DNA of 64,000 bases from Dirofilaria immitis (Eukaryota; Nematoda; Chromadorea; Rhabditida; Onchocercidae), in the NCBI GenBank assembly GCA_024305405.1, contig JAKNDB010000107.1:3100001-3164000 (forward strand). Reading direction: 5' to 3'. Positions 1 to 18,381 of this stretch are shown here, one piece after another. The notes beneath the pieces are model-generated. The model searched no databases and had not been told where the DNA came from. It saw only the letters and a list, made by a program, of their open reading frames with translations. How positions within the stretch are numbered: position 1 is the first letter of the stretch; each line of letters starts with the position of its first letter. The translations under genes were made by a program, and so were the position numbers.

Positions 1-112
1 TTGGTTTATGTTTTTGATTATGCAAATTACCGATGTTTGTAATTAAATTTAGGGATGAATTAATTATTATATTCTGAATGTACAATTTTAATAGATGCTT
101 CTATCTAATTAA

Positions 113-1236
113 TTAATGACCTCGCCTAGATGATAATAATGAAGTTGTTCCTCCTCTCGATTTATCTATTCCCGCTATTGTATGATGACCGGAAGTAATT
201 CCTGAACTGGAGGTCTCTCCGAACATAGACCGCATGTCTTAGCACAACGTTCCTTTGCCGTATAAGGAAAATTACGACAAATTTCCATATTACAATCACT
301 ATCTTTATCAATGCAAGGGAGAGATGATTTTCTTTCTACAATGAAAAGTGATGAAATTAAAATTTCAATTTAAAGAATTTAGAAATGTATCCTTCATTTT
401 AATAGGATAGTTTTAACATAGTTAGAAGTTTATTAGGCGAATATTCCAACAACTTCATAATCGATATACTGAAGAATTCTAGATCTTCAGATAGAGAAAA
501 AACCAAGCATAATCAATTGGTTACAGAATAGCAAATCATATTTTGATTAGATGTTTTAAGTCAGCCATTCTTGGCCTCTAATCATATCTAGCCAACACTG
601 TGATCGTCGAACTTCCAAAGTTGCTTGAGCAACTCCCAAATGATAACGAATGATAAAATAGTTCAACATTTGTTTATTCTAAAATTATTTTTGAAATGTT
701 AAGATGCATGAACAAATTTTCATTCATCCATGCACAATAATTCTTTTTCATCTCGTAAATTAATTATCACCGTCTTTTTGATAATTGTCGATCCAGTGAT
801 TCCACTTTTCAACGATGGTAATGATGACGAAGAACTTTGTTGATATGAAGATGATAATCCTGATGACAAACGGTTGCCACTCCTGAGTGAAGAATCATGG
901 CATAAGCCACAATATTTGGGACATCGTTCCTTAGCTGTGTATGGATAATTTCGACAGACGTCATCTGAACAGTCAGGATCTTTATCATAACATACACCTG
1001 ATCTACCACTGCTTTGTAGAATACCTGAAAGTTATATTCATAATTAAACTGCAACCGATGATATCTCTGTGATTGATAATTTATTTTATTATTAACACTA
1101 AGGAATAGCTCGTAATAATTGTGCCGAAATATGCGATTATTATCGCAAAAACCGCATGTTTTGGCGCAACTGTTACAAGCAAATTCCGAAAATTTTAAAC
1201 AAATATTTTTGCAAGATGTACCTGTACCACAGCATT
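113..1236 (-). CDS. ShK-domain (SXC) protein, 3' part with three modules
   Basis: I model three exons on the minus strand: 1236-1099, 1024-806 and 335-113. Acceptors are ATTTCAG, CTTTCAG and ATTGTAG, and the joins keep one frame to the TAA at 113-115. Each exon carries one six-cysteine ShK/SXC-like module. The second contains CYDKDPDCSDDVC and ends CPKYCGLC. The third contains CIDKDSDC and ends CAKTCGLC. The first is more diverged and ends CAKTCGFC. A Ser-rich linker separates modules two and three. In nematodes ShK modules are common in secreted, cuticle and excretory-secretory proteins, often attached to enzymes. No signal peptide or enzymatic domain is visible here, because the 5' exons (above 1236) could not be identified. 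The protein is probably secreted, but that is inference. The donor sites at 1099 and 806 are weak (A|GTGTTA and A|GTGGAA), so exact exon ends are less certain than the domains. Confidence 0.75.
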
Positions 1237-3622
1237 CTGAAATATGGTAGAAAGTTGATTTTTTTTCTTTAAAAAATACCAATAACCATTTTATAGTTTA
1301 TTTTCGATGCACTATTCGAATTTATCAGAAATGGATTACTGATTAAATTTATCATATTTATGTTTAATACATCTTTTCTTTCAGGTTTTTATGAGTAATT
1401 CCGCGTAATTTTTCAAATTTAAATAAATAATTTTATAAAACTTTTCAAGTTTTAACAGGTATCATATCACATCACTTACATATTTCGCCTTTATATTTTC
1501 CCATACCAAAAAAAAAGAGATATAAAAAATTGATAAGAAATATAAAAATTTTTAATTGAAATATAATATGCGGAAATTTGCTTGTTTATAAAGGAAATAA
1601 AAAAAAAGAGTCAATACCAGTATTTGTTCCAGAAATTGTATCAATGAGTAGTAATAGAAGGAAGAAGATAAATCGGATCATTGATAAGAACTAAAAAATA
1701 AAATAATTCATAGGTTATTTAAATACAAATAACTTAAAATTTGAATTCAATCAAATATATTCATGCGAAAATAAGATATATTCATATGAATTAAAAGATA
1801 TAATATTTAATAATATAAACAATTCAATTACTTTTTAATAATAATAGGAATTAGAAGCCAAGATTTTTGTATGCTGAAAATTTTGGCCATAATTTACAAT
1901 AATTCATGGCTAAATGATATTTGGAGAAAAAAAAAAAAACAAAATAAAATAGAATGAATGATCGATGAAAAGGAAGAAAATGAGGATGAAATCTGAAAGT
2001 AAGAAAATAAATCGGACTGATTTGGTGTATTGAAGTATATAAATGAAATTGCAAGAAATACCCAGCCGATATATATCGTCGTACTTGACAAACATATCAT
2101 AAATCAACAGCTCATCCAACTGTTCTTCTGATCATCGAACTCTGATTGTGAATACAGAATCCATTTATTTTAAGAGATTCATTCGAATTATTTTTCTATT
2201 TTCCAAAGTGCTAGGACAAGAATAGAATAATTTTTCTAGAAAAAAGAAAAAAAAGAATCAATGGATAAGAATCAGAAAGTTCCTTGTATGTTCGCAATGA
2301 TTTATGGAAATTGTTTCAATTCGGGCAACTATATAATTCTCAAAACTTCCAAATTATCGCTTTTTTTTTTATTTGTTGAAAGTACTTCTTCTCGTAAAAA
2401 CCAATAAATTGACTGACCTTCAAAAAAACAAAAAAAATGAAAAGACGAAACTTTGCAATTGTACGACCTATTTGTAACATCTGTTAATCCTTATAGTTCT
2501 GATAAACATGTTATCAAAAATGAAATTTTATCAATACTTTTTTGTTCTATTTTATGCATGAAAAAGTTGCTTAATTGAAGAATAATGCTTTTATTGAATG
2601 GCGACATTTCTCGAATAATAAAAGGTTATCAAGATTATCTTTTAGAATGAATTATTTAGACTTTTATTGAAGATATTTGCTAAAAATTGGCAATGAAATA
2701 TATTTAACAGAATGATGTCAGAGTTTAAATTTAAATTTCCAATTAATTACTGTTTTTTTTTCAAATAGAAATTGGCACAATCCAATATAGTAACTATGTA
2801 AATTAGATGAATTTTAATTTTTTTTGAAATATTTTTATTTTATAATTTCATCGAATATTCTTTTATTTTCATTGTGACTTCAAAAATTCAAAGCGAATAA
2901 AAATAGAATTGACAATATAAACAATTAATATTAATATATTGAGAACTTAAATTATTAAGAAATTATATTTGAACTGTATGAAAAATCTTTAAAGGATGTC
3001 AATTTGAAGAGCTGAAGAAAAATACAATCGTTATCTTTTATCATTTTAACAGAAAATTAATCGAATGATTAATTCATTATAAAAAGCCATACATTTACAT
3101 TCAATTCTATTTAAAATTAACGCTTTGAGTAATTTTCTGTGATAAATTAACCTTATCATATAATACTATCATTGGTAATAATATTTCATGGGAATTCGCT
3201 TATCATTTAGAATAAAGTTGCTTTTGTTATCAGGCGGTAAAGATAATTCGATGTCAAGAAATTTAATGTAACATAAAATTTTTTATTCTTCTGTTAATTT
3301 ATCGTAAACAGAAAAAAATCGAATATTACAATTTGTTAAAACGATTGTTAATTTTGAACGGAGAGGTCATTCTTGTTTTTGATATTTATTTAATCGATAT
3401 ATTTCAATTGATCATATTCAAGAACGATTCATCGAATTTCGTATCATTTCATTCCTTTTACATTGAATCGAAATATCAAAAAATATTGAAACAATTTGAT
3501 TTATTTTATCTTTATCATTTCTTTTGTTAAAATAATAATTATTAATAGAAAAAATCTTCTTATTATAGTGAAAGAGAATGAAGCCATTGATTAATGCAAA
3601 AGTATCAATTATCAATTTGAAT

Positions 3623-3686
3623 TAATGATCGATTTAGATAATGATCGATTTAGATAATGATTGATTTAGATAATGATCGATTCATT
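3623..3686. repeat. 16-bp tandem repeat, four copies
   Basis: The unit TAATGATCGATTTAGA is repeated about four times in a row. The third copy has a C-to-T change and the fourth diverges at its end. Confidence 0.85.
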
Positions 3687-4157
3687 ATTACTGACAGAGA
3701 ACCAAATGAAATTATTCATCTTCAAGGAATTGATCAGTTGATGCTATGATCACCGTTATCAAATTACTTCAATAATCGATATGAGTAATAATTATTAATA
3801 ATAAAATATAATCGATTAATTTTTGATTTTTGCTGTTTTCGAAGCTCATCGAAAGTTGCGTAATGATGATATAAGATATTTGTGGAATATTCGAAGATGT
3901 TAATTTTTCCTTTTGACCTTATTCAATTTTGACTGATAATATTTGAGCAAGTGGAAATCTCCTTGGCTCATTATTCTTTTTGGCCTATTGGTAACAATCA
4001 GCTCAGTATTCATGAATAAATTTCAATTCCCATTAAAGCACAAACAATTGCGAGAAAATTTTAATATAAAATAGTTCCGTTGCATTTTCCATCGATTTTC
4101 CTTATTTATTTCGAATGTCTCATATGGTTCATATCTATTTCAAGTATTTGTTACTTC

Positions 4158-4181
4158 ATGTCGAGAATAGGTTCTCGACAT
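4158..4181. repeat. Perfect inverted repeat (9-bp stem, 6-nt loop)
   Basis: ATGTCGAGA (4158-4166) is followed by a six-base spacer and then its exact reverse complement TCTCGACAT (4173-4181). It lies 340 bp upstream of the LIM gene. It is GC-richer than its surroundings. It could be a protein-binding palindrome or a small RNA hairpin; nothing else points to either. Confidence 0.6.
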
Positions 4182-4524
4182 ATTTAAACTGATATATAGG
4201 AAAAACGTGATACATGGCTATTGATGAAAATTCTCCTTTACTGACTGGCTGTCTTTTAATTTTTTTCTGTTATTATTGCTTGAATTTACGCATGGAAGGA
4301 GGTAGTTTCACGTATTCATCTTAACGTATATATCTGTGTTCATGCATAGTTTCATGTGTGCATCAATCTTAATCATTAAATTTACTTAAATAAAGTAGTA
4401 TTTGCTAATGAATGTCATATTGAAGAAATTTACTGTAAATGTCGAAAAATACGATAGAAGTACAGTAAACGAAGTACCTACCATAGTATCTACCATATAA
4501 TTATCAATTAATTCTCATTTTAGC

Positions 4525-6885
4525 ATGCATATTAGAGCAGAAAGTGAAAGTAATTCGAATTCTATTTCGAGAATTCTTGAAACCTCAGGTCTAACGCTAA
4601 TAGCATCAAATAAATTTTCGGAAAAAAATAAGGCAAAATGGATGATTCGTTGTAATAGTTGTAATGAACCGGTCACACGAAAGCAAGCTCTTATGGTAAA
4701 TAAAAGTTTTAGCAAATATTGCTAACAAAATTGAAATTATTAATTGGAATTAATTATTAATAAATAAAACAAAACATTTTTATTATTTTGATTTATTTTA
4801 TAAAAATCAAAAATTAAATTCCAAATTTTTAATTTAAAATTAGAATCAAAAAAATTTGGCATATCACTGAAATTTCTGTTGTTATAGAATATAAATTGGA
4901 ATAGAATATTGTAATTACTCAAAGATTTATCGATTCAAATTTTATGTTATCATAAATCAATACGATGAATTTTCATATCTATCAATTATGCAAATTATTT
5001 AAGCATCGAGCGATTTATTCGCTTAACAAAGTATGGCATCAAGAACATTTCACTTGTATCCGCTGTAAATGTCTAGTCGGTTACAATGGTAGACCATTTC
5101 GAGAATATCGTAGTAATAGGAATTATCCGATTTGTATTGATTGCTATATGGAAGAATATCATCCAAGATGCAACGGTTATTAGATTAGTGATTATTTCAT
5201 CTGATTAACATATCATATTTCTTATCAACTAAATTGAACAAAAAAATTATCAATCTTTTATTTTATTCTCGAAAATTCTTTTTCTTTTTCTTTATAATTA
5301 TTTTAATTAAATTTAACAAATTTTATGAGATTTGCAAAATTTCATAAAATTTTTTTCTGCAATATTTATTTATGCAGTTTGCAATAAAGCTTTGCGTGAG
5401 ACATGTATAAGAGCAATGAATAAATTATGGCATAAATGTTGTTTTACATGTGTCAAATGTCATTCACCTTTCGCAAGTAATTTTTATATCTAATTTGAAA
5501 TTATACCTTTACTAGGCTTATTATAAATTTAAGAGCTTTAAAATTTCAAACTAGGCTTATTATAAACTTAAGAGCCTTAAATGTTAATCTTATCAATATG
5601 AAAGAATGGATAGGTTTTTGGAATTTATTGATATTCAAATATCATCGTATATTATTTTAAAGAAAAGAATAATTTAATCGTTCATTAGATTTACAAATTT
5701 TTTTTTTTAAATTTGATTAAACAATATGAAAAAAAAAAAAACTTTTTTCTTTAAAAGATGGTGAATTTCTCATTCATAACGGAAGCCATATGATATTGAT
5801 TGCTATTATCTTACGAAATACGAGAGTGAACTTATACCGATCGCTAATTTTTATACTCAAGGATCAACACCTATAAGTGATCCTTTTGCATTAGGTATCT
5901 TTTTTCATTCAAATTTTACAATCCATTTCATTATAATTTCTATTTCTGTCGAAACATAAAGATACAGAAAACAAGAGGAAGCTGTAAAGTATATAACAAA
6001 ATTACGGTATAATCTTCAAATAAATAAATCTATGTACCTGAATATCAACGATTCATCATTATTCTTCTTGCATATTTATACAATTTTTGAGGGAAACAAT
6101 TGATAAATTATTTCTGAGAATTTTGTAAATTTTGAAGAATGAAATTTTTTGAGGATAATAATTGGAATAAAATTTTAGCAAAACATCTAAACAATTCAAA
6201 AAGAAAAGTCATTGATTTAAAAATGTAAAAATTTAAATTAATTAAATTTAAAATAAATTTTAGATCACAAAACAGCCGGTCAGATTCCAGAAAAATCTAC
6301 GCAAAAATCACAAGATATAATATCAGAGCTACAATTTCCTCCAACAATTCAGAATATTGGAGCTGGAAGAATTATCAGAAATAGTTCATCCATCAACAGT
6401 GCAGCAGTTCCTTCAACAATGACCTCAGTCAAAAATACAAGTAATCACGGGGAAATAAATAAGCAAACCAGGTAGTTACTTGTATCATGGTGAGAAATTC
6501 TCGAAGAATTTAGAGTCAAAAACTAGTGATCTCCAGAAAATAATAGCATCGTTAGAAATAATTTTAGTGGGATACCCGAAGTTAATGCCGTTATCCACCT
6601 AAGCCTGTCCAATATTTCTCGAGGAAATTTCTTGATCCTTTTAATTACTGATAATATACTTCTTTAAATATTTGTACTGCAAATCTTTCGAGAACTCTTT
6701 TCTAACTATTTTATTTTTATTCTAGTTCATTCCCATCATCATCAAAGTTATCTGAATCATACACATCATCCATGTCAACCATCAAAAGTGCAATGCCATC
6801 GTCACTTACTACGACAACTGCACCTCCTACAACAACTGATACAGCCGCTTTACCGCCATCAACATTATCAGAATCATCAAAATAG
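4525..6885 (+). CDS. LIM-domain protein with two LIM domains and Ser/Thr/Pro-rich tail (frame broken once)
   Basis: Six exons on the plus strand: 4525-4695, 5004-5175, 5378-5476, 5758-5894, 6264-6471 and 6726-6885. LIM1 begins CNSCNEPVTRKQ, continues WHQEHFTCIRCKC and closes with CIDCYMEEYHPRC. LIM2 begins at CNVC (joined across the 5175/5378 splice) and continues WHKCCFTCVKC. LIM domains bind two zinc ions and mediate protein contacts, often at adhesion or muscle attachment sites or in the nucleus. The final 120 or so residues are low-complexity Ser/Thr/Pro. In exon 4, LIM2 cannot be closed in one frame: the first half reads ...EFLIHNG and the conserved ending PYDIDCYYLTKYE lies in another frame, so one base is missing near 5783. 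With it the model totals 316 codons including the stop and all phases agree. ATG 4525 follows a TTTTAG acceptor by one base, so it is either a trans-spliced start or an internal exon. I cannot name the orthologue. Confidence 0.8.
5512..5590. repeat. Direct duplication (39-bp period) in LIM intron 3
   Basis: The block starting CTAGGCTTATTATAAA occurs at 5512 and again at 5551 with a few substitutions. It sits shortly after the exon 3 donor of the LIM gene. Confidence 0.8.
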
Positions 6886-8445
6886 ATCTTTTATGCAATA
6901 ATGAGCTATCAGTCTATCATATTTAGGATGAAAGATTCAGGAAGAAGCGAATTAATTAAAAGATTCATCATATTAACCAATCTGATATATCAATTAATGC
7001 TTTTTAAATAATTTTATAACTTGCAAATATCTCTGCAACTTCAATCAATGCAAGTTTATTTAATAGAGAATAAAGTATTAAAAGAAGTACGACATATTGA
7101 CATAGTAATACTAAAATAAAATTGAAATAAAATCAGTTTTGTTACAAGATAATGAAAGAACTGTAAATTCAAGCACAATTTTATAATATTTAAATTTCGC
7201 AAATGTACTTTGACTGTACGGCGATCTAAGTGAATCGTCGATAGTATATTGCGGAAAATACCGCATCTAATGAAAATATTCAAATAATAAAGGCACTATT
7301 TGACTCTCAACTTCACCATTTGTAGATACATCTCAAAAGCTAAGCAGCAAATAGGATAAAAACTTTTCTACGTGGATGGAATCAAATGTAAGAATAGATA
7401 TCTATCACTAATATCTCACTATTCAATCATGTTTCAGGCTAATATTATGATTATCATTTTAACCAATGAATAAAAAAATTAAAAATGATAACAACTGATA
7501 ACGACCTAATACTAATCGTAAATTCAAAATAAATTTTAACAATCATGCAAAGAAATTAATAAACCATAATGATATTCTAAAGTTATCTACTAAAATTATT
7601 TTTAAAAAATGTTATTAGATATATTTCAAGTATTAAATACATCAATATCATTATCATCTGTTATATTCTAATTAAAATACATAAAAACAAATATACCCTG
7701 AATATTAACAATAATTTTTCGATGAAAGCACAGGGAAATATAAAAGCATTTGGTTGCACAAATAAAATCAAAAAAAAAAAAGAAAAAAGAAAAATTAAAT
7801 ATATTATCAATGAAAATGAAAGAGCATAATTTTTCATTTGCATTTAAAAAAAAAAAAGAAAAAAAGATAATTATCAATTATAAATGTTTGATTAAAGTTT
7901 AAATATTTCAAAAAAATTGTAATTTATAATTTTCTTTTTGTTGTTTTTTAAATGCAATTTTAAAATATATATGAATAATGAATAGGTACTGATAAGTTGA
8001 TAAGTAGATTTATTGGAATTAATCAACAATCAACAAATTAACAATAATTAGTTTTATGAAATTATTTGACAGTGAAGAGATGGGATAAAAGAAATTATAA
8101 ATTTAATAAAAAATATATTTTGAATTAGACTGCTGTATGGTATTTTTGTATTTAATTCCATTATTTCATTAATTGATTTTTATGAATTAAATTTTGAAAG
8201 AAATTTTCCTTTTTTTTGAGCAAATCAACAGAGAAAGATGCAAGTAAGATTGCAAAGAAAGAAAATAATAATAATTGAATAATTATTGTTGTAATTAATT
8301 ACTACTTTAATCAATACCCTCCTATTCACAAATGATTAAATTAATTTAATAAAATTTTGAATTGCAAAATGCAATACAATCAAATAGTGCGCAATTGTAT
8401 GAAATGAGCTAATTAATTAAAATAAAATAAATAGGAAATTGATAA
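6886..8445. other. Convergent intergenic region between LIM gene and PASK
   Basis: The 3' ends of the LIM gene (plus) and PASK (minus) face each other across 1.56 kb. The sequence is AT-rich with poly-A runs at 7770-7860 and no coding signal I trust. Both 3' UTRs must lie here. Confidence 0.6.
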
Positions 8446-14788
<6,343 letters not shown>

Positions 14789-14805
14789 TTTTGCATCTAA
14801 AATAA
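14789..14805 (-). other. Splice or SL trans-splice acceptor before the PASK start
   Basis: Read on the minus strand, GTTATTTTAG is followed by the seven bases ATGCAAA and then the PASK ATG. The nearer ATG is out of frame and stops at once. An acceptor this close to the start is typical of spliced-leader addition, but a normal upstream exon joined in frame cannot be excluded from sequence alone. Confidence 0.55.
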
Positions 14806-15479
14806 CACAAATTACAGTATCATAAATTTATTATTTACTGCAAGCTTTGAAAAGCGCCTATTTTTAAGTGTCTTATCAGTTGTTCTTATCAGTTGTCAAT
14901 ATACAAATGCTTCCACTGCTATAGAATTATATATGTATTATTATTTATTATTGAATGTCAACATCGTGTGAAATTTTTCCATACTCTTTGCATTTTATCA
15001 ATGGCCAAGACTGGAGAATGTTTGCATTCCTGCAACCTTATCGCTAAGGTATCTTAATTCCCAATTCCGCCTATCATATATTCAACTTACCTTTTTGGCA
15101 TTTTATCTTTCCTAACTCTAAAAATAATTGTTGCATATTACTTCAATGCAATAATTAAAAAAGTTTTGTTAATCGTAGGTGCATCTAATTTTATAGAAGG
15201 CCGTATTTTAATTATCAAAACTATCTTATAAGTGGAGAAACAAGGGAAAATATTGTTGTTTAAAAATTAGGAAAGAAATGAATTCATTCAACGTAGCATC
15301 ATTTCAGTAGTAATTTAAATGATATATCGAATACGATCAAGTAAGATCCGTTTAAAAGAAAATGCGATTATTTAATTATTTAATTTAGCGAATTCGTAAG
15401 AAGATTATATAAAAGAAAAAAAAGATATTAGATTAAAAACAAATTAACAACAAACATTTTATGAGATTCTTTGCGGCAC

Positions 15480-15905
15480 ATCGTTTACTATCAACAAATG
15501 ATTTCAAAGGAGTTGAAATACCTTCTACCATTTCATCCAATTAATAATATTTCGTCTCGAAGTCTTCCCTACCACCAAATTTCTGCAATTATTTTAAAGT
15601 AAAATTGATTTTAGAAAATATACGACATCGCCATATAATCATATCATTATCATATCAATGATTTGGTCATAAATTAGTATTAATAATAACGATGACTTTC
15701 TTGTGAATTTGAAATTGTGATTTTTTTTAAAAAAAAAGGTATATTTAAACAAAACGGACCAAAATTTAATCAAAATAATGCTTCTTCTAATTATTATCAA
15801 ACCACAGCAAATTAAAATATTTTGAAACGATTCGTCGGTTAGTGCCGAATGAGTCGCAAGTAAAAGCGAATAATCATTCAGTGTAATCACTGGCGAATAT
15901 CGCAC
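15480..15905 (-). other. Two exon-like islands upstream of PASK
   Basis: Minus-strand DNA after the acceptor TTTTTCAG at 15906 opens a frame reading YQVRYSPVITLNDYSLLLA and onward for about 37 residues to a possible donor near 15796. A second island after TAATTGCAG near 15592 reads KFGGREDFETKYY, then a stop, then MVEGISTPLKSFVDSKRC in the same frame. Both islands are visibly GC-richer than their flanks. I recognise no family, and the two do not join in a single open frame. They may be exons of an unassembled gene, upstream PASK exons, or a pseudogene. Confidence 0.35.
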
Positions 15906-16558
15906 TTGATAACTGAAAAATATGATAAAGTTTGGAAAATCACTCGATATAAATCAATGCTGCAAAATTCGAGCATTAAAAATTAGCATAAAAATTTTAT
16001 CGTTAAGCTTTCTAAGTAAGATAAAAATATGCGAAATGAATTTGTGATAAAAATTTCGCCAGTATTTTTACAAATTTATACATAAAAATTTGCATAAATT
16101 AAAAACGATATTACATTTCATTTCAATTCCATTCATATAATATGCAGCGAATGATATAAAATAAAATTGTAACTAACAATCTCAGGTAACAATTTAGAAA
16201 TATCATTCTCGAGTAACAGTTTAGAAATAATCTTGCAAATTATAAATGATAAATAAAGAATGAAAGTTTTGATCTAATAAGTAGTATCATTAAGAACTAA
16301 TAAGTGAAGAATTATCGTATCGAAAACTGATCATTACAAAACGATATCTCTTATAAGTTAAGAATCTTTCTAACAAGTTAAGAAAGATCTAGAAAAGGTT
16401 GATGATAGAGTACGGAATTATCATCTGTAGTTATCATCTATAGAAATTAAGATTCCGTTATCAATATTTTAGCTAAGATTGAAATATAACATTTTGTAAA
16501 GAATGGATGAATTATAATAATAATAATGAATATGCGAAATAATAATATTAATATTAGT

Positions 16559-16620
16559 AATAATAATAATAGTAATAATAACGATAATAGTATAGCATTA
16601 CTATTACTATTATTATTATT
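16559..16620. repeat. Trinucleotide tract folding into a 19-bp perfect stem
   Basis: An AAT/AGT tract at 16559-16577 is followed 24 bases later by its exact reverse complement, an ATT/ACT tract at 16602-16620. The interruptions (AGT on one arm, ACT on the other) match, so this is a true inverted repeat and not just two low-complexity runs. A (GTT)n run follows at 16619-16637. Confidence 0.8.
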
Positions 16621-17391
16621 GTTGTTGTTGTTGTTGCTGTTAGTGATGTTCGGATAAGAATGTCCTTACTTAAATATTCGATTCATAACAATTATGCCAT
16701 CTCTCGTCATTCTTCTCTGACCTTTATGTATAATAAATACTATTTTAAGATGAAGTTAGAGAGGACATCATGAAGACAGGTAGACAAATAGCATTCTTTT
16801 ATGATGATTCATAAGGAGTGACCATAGTAGTCGCCATAGAATAATCTTCCTCTGCTCTACTCTAAGACTCATTCTTTAACCATCTGATCATCAAGATGAT
16901 ATGATGAATAAATAATAATAGACATCTTCATCATCAATGATGTCAACTATGATACCCAACCTTTGAATTGATGAATCTGAATCTTTCTTCTTTCTTGCTA
17001 ATAATATTGATGATGTATTATTAGGTGTTCAAAGAAGAAATAATTTATAATAATTAATTGCTTATTATGCATCATTTCTGAATCCTTAATTAATATCATA
17101 GTATCTTACTTCTCATTTATTCCAACTTTCTTCCAATGAAACTTGAAACTTTTCTATTATTAAAATGTAATACTTTTTCTGCTCCTTTTGCTATCAATCA
17201 ACTTTCTAATGTTTGACAATTAAAATATTTATAAGATAGAAGAAAAGAAGAATTTTACAATTTACGAAGTGTGACTTTCTAAATTTCTCAAAAAAAAAAT
17301 ATAAAATAAACAAAAAGAAGAAAAGATTGATAGAGCGAAGTATTCTCTTTTTTTTAATTTAAATAGAAATGACCAAAAAAAAGGGAATGAC

Positions 17392-17421
17392 GAGAAGAAG
17401 AAGAAGAAGAAGAAGAAGAAT
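17392..17421. repeat. (AAG)n microsatellite
   Basis: About nine AAG/GAA units in a row, within a purine-rich stretch. Confidence 0.9.
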
Positions 17422-17810
17422 GAAATTTAGCTAGACAACATTCTTTTCAGGACATTCTTATCGAAGACGAAGACATGAATGAAAACATCAATTCTTTTCA
17501 TTTAACTTTTGGGAAAAGTGATAGTTGTATCAGAGATCAATCGAATATATTTAACAAAATTATCCAGTATCAATAAAAAGAATTGTTTCTGAATTATTCG
17601 TTCATGTCAAATCAGATCTTATCAATTCATTTGATATTATAAGATGAGCTCAAAATGATTATATCACCAATAAATGATAAATAGAAAGTTCGAAGATTAT
17701 GCCGCCAGAAGTTCATAAAGAATTAAATCTCTTTGTCAGTATTAGTTGATATGAGAGATATATTAGTTGTTATTATACAATTTGTTTTGTTTTCATAAAT
17801 GCTCAGGTAG

Positions 17811-17862
17811 AAAGAGAGAAAGAGGGGAGAGAGGAAGAAAGAAAGAGAAAGAGAGAGACAAC
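17811..17862. repeat. GA-rich polypurine tract
   Basis: Some 50 bases are almost entirely G and A, with GAGAGA, GGGGAGAGAGG and AAAGAAAGAG blocks. It sits in the gene-poor region. Confidence 0.8.
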
Positions 17863-18352
17863 AATTTTCTTTCAATTTTTCGGAAATGTTTGTTTACAGA
17901 ATGGACAATTCAAGCAAAATATTTGCATTAGAGGATAAGAACAATGTTCAATACTTGACCTTTAGTCGAAATATCTGTCGCTGTCGAAATCGATCATTTT
18001 AAATGAATGATAATTGAAATAAAGTTTACTAAACAGTTCATTTAAAATATCCTTTTTTTTTTTCTAAAAAGTATTAAAGGTCAAAATTTTCGTATATAAT
18101 ATATCAAGATAAGATTAACTTCTCTTTTTAAAAAAATATTTCTTCAAATAATATATCAGGATAAGAGTATTTGTTGCAAGCATTACTTCATTACTGAAAA
18201 TGATACGAGATTCTCGACAAAATTAATTACGCAAAGAATCAGGAAATTTTGAAATAACATGTAGGTTGTGTAGAAAGGAGAATCATTTATAATGTACAAT
18301 TCATCATTTGCAAGTTTTATATGCCTATCATACATAGTTGATATAAGACATG

Positions 18353-18381
18353 AATGCATGCATGCATGCATGCATGCATGC
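18353..18381. repeat. (ATGC)n microsatellite
   Basis: Seven uninterrupted units of the self-complementary tetramer ATGC/GCAT. Because the unit is palindromic, the whole array can fold on itself. Confidence 0.9.

Larger units (their letters stand above)
1237..4523. other. Intergenic, AT-rich; no gene recognised
   Basis: About 3.3 kb lies between the ShK exons (minus) and the LIM gene (plus), so it probably holds the 5' exons of the first gene and the promoters of both. Open frames here are short, biased to Phe/Ile/Lys and overlap one another in several frames, as expected from AT-rich DNA. I see a 16-bp tandem repeat (3623-3686), a 9-bp-stem inverted repeat (4158-4181) and nothing else I can name. 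Confidence 0.6.

Noticed and set aside
1851..2119. Three overlapping 67-69 codon minus-strand frames
   Set aside because: All three frames of the same AT-rich segment are open, the composition is Phe/Ile/Ser only, and no splice or homology signal supports any of them.
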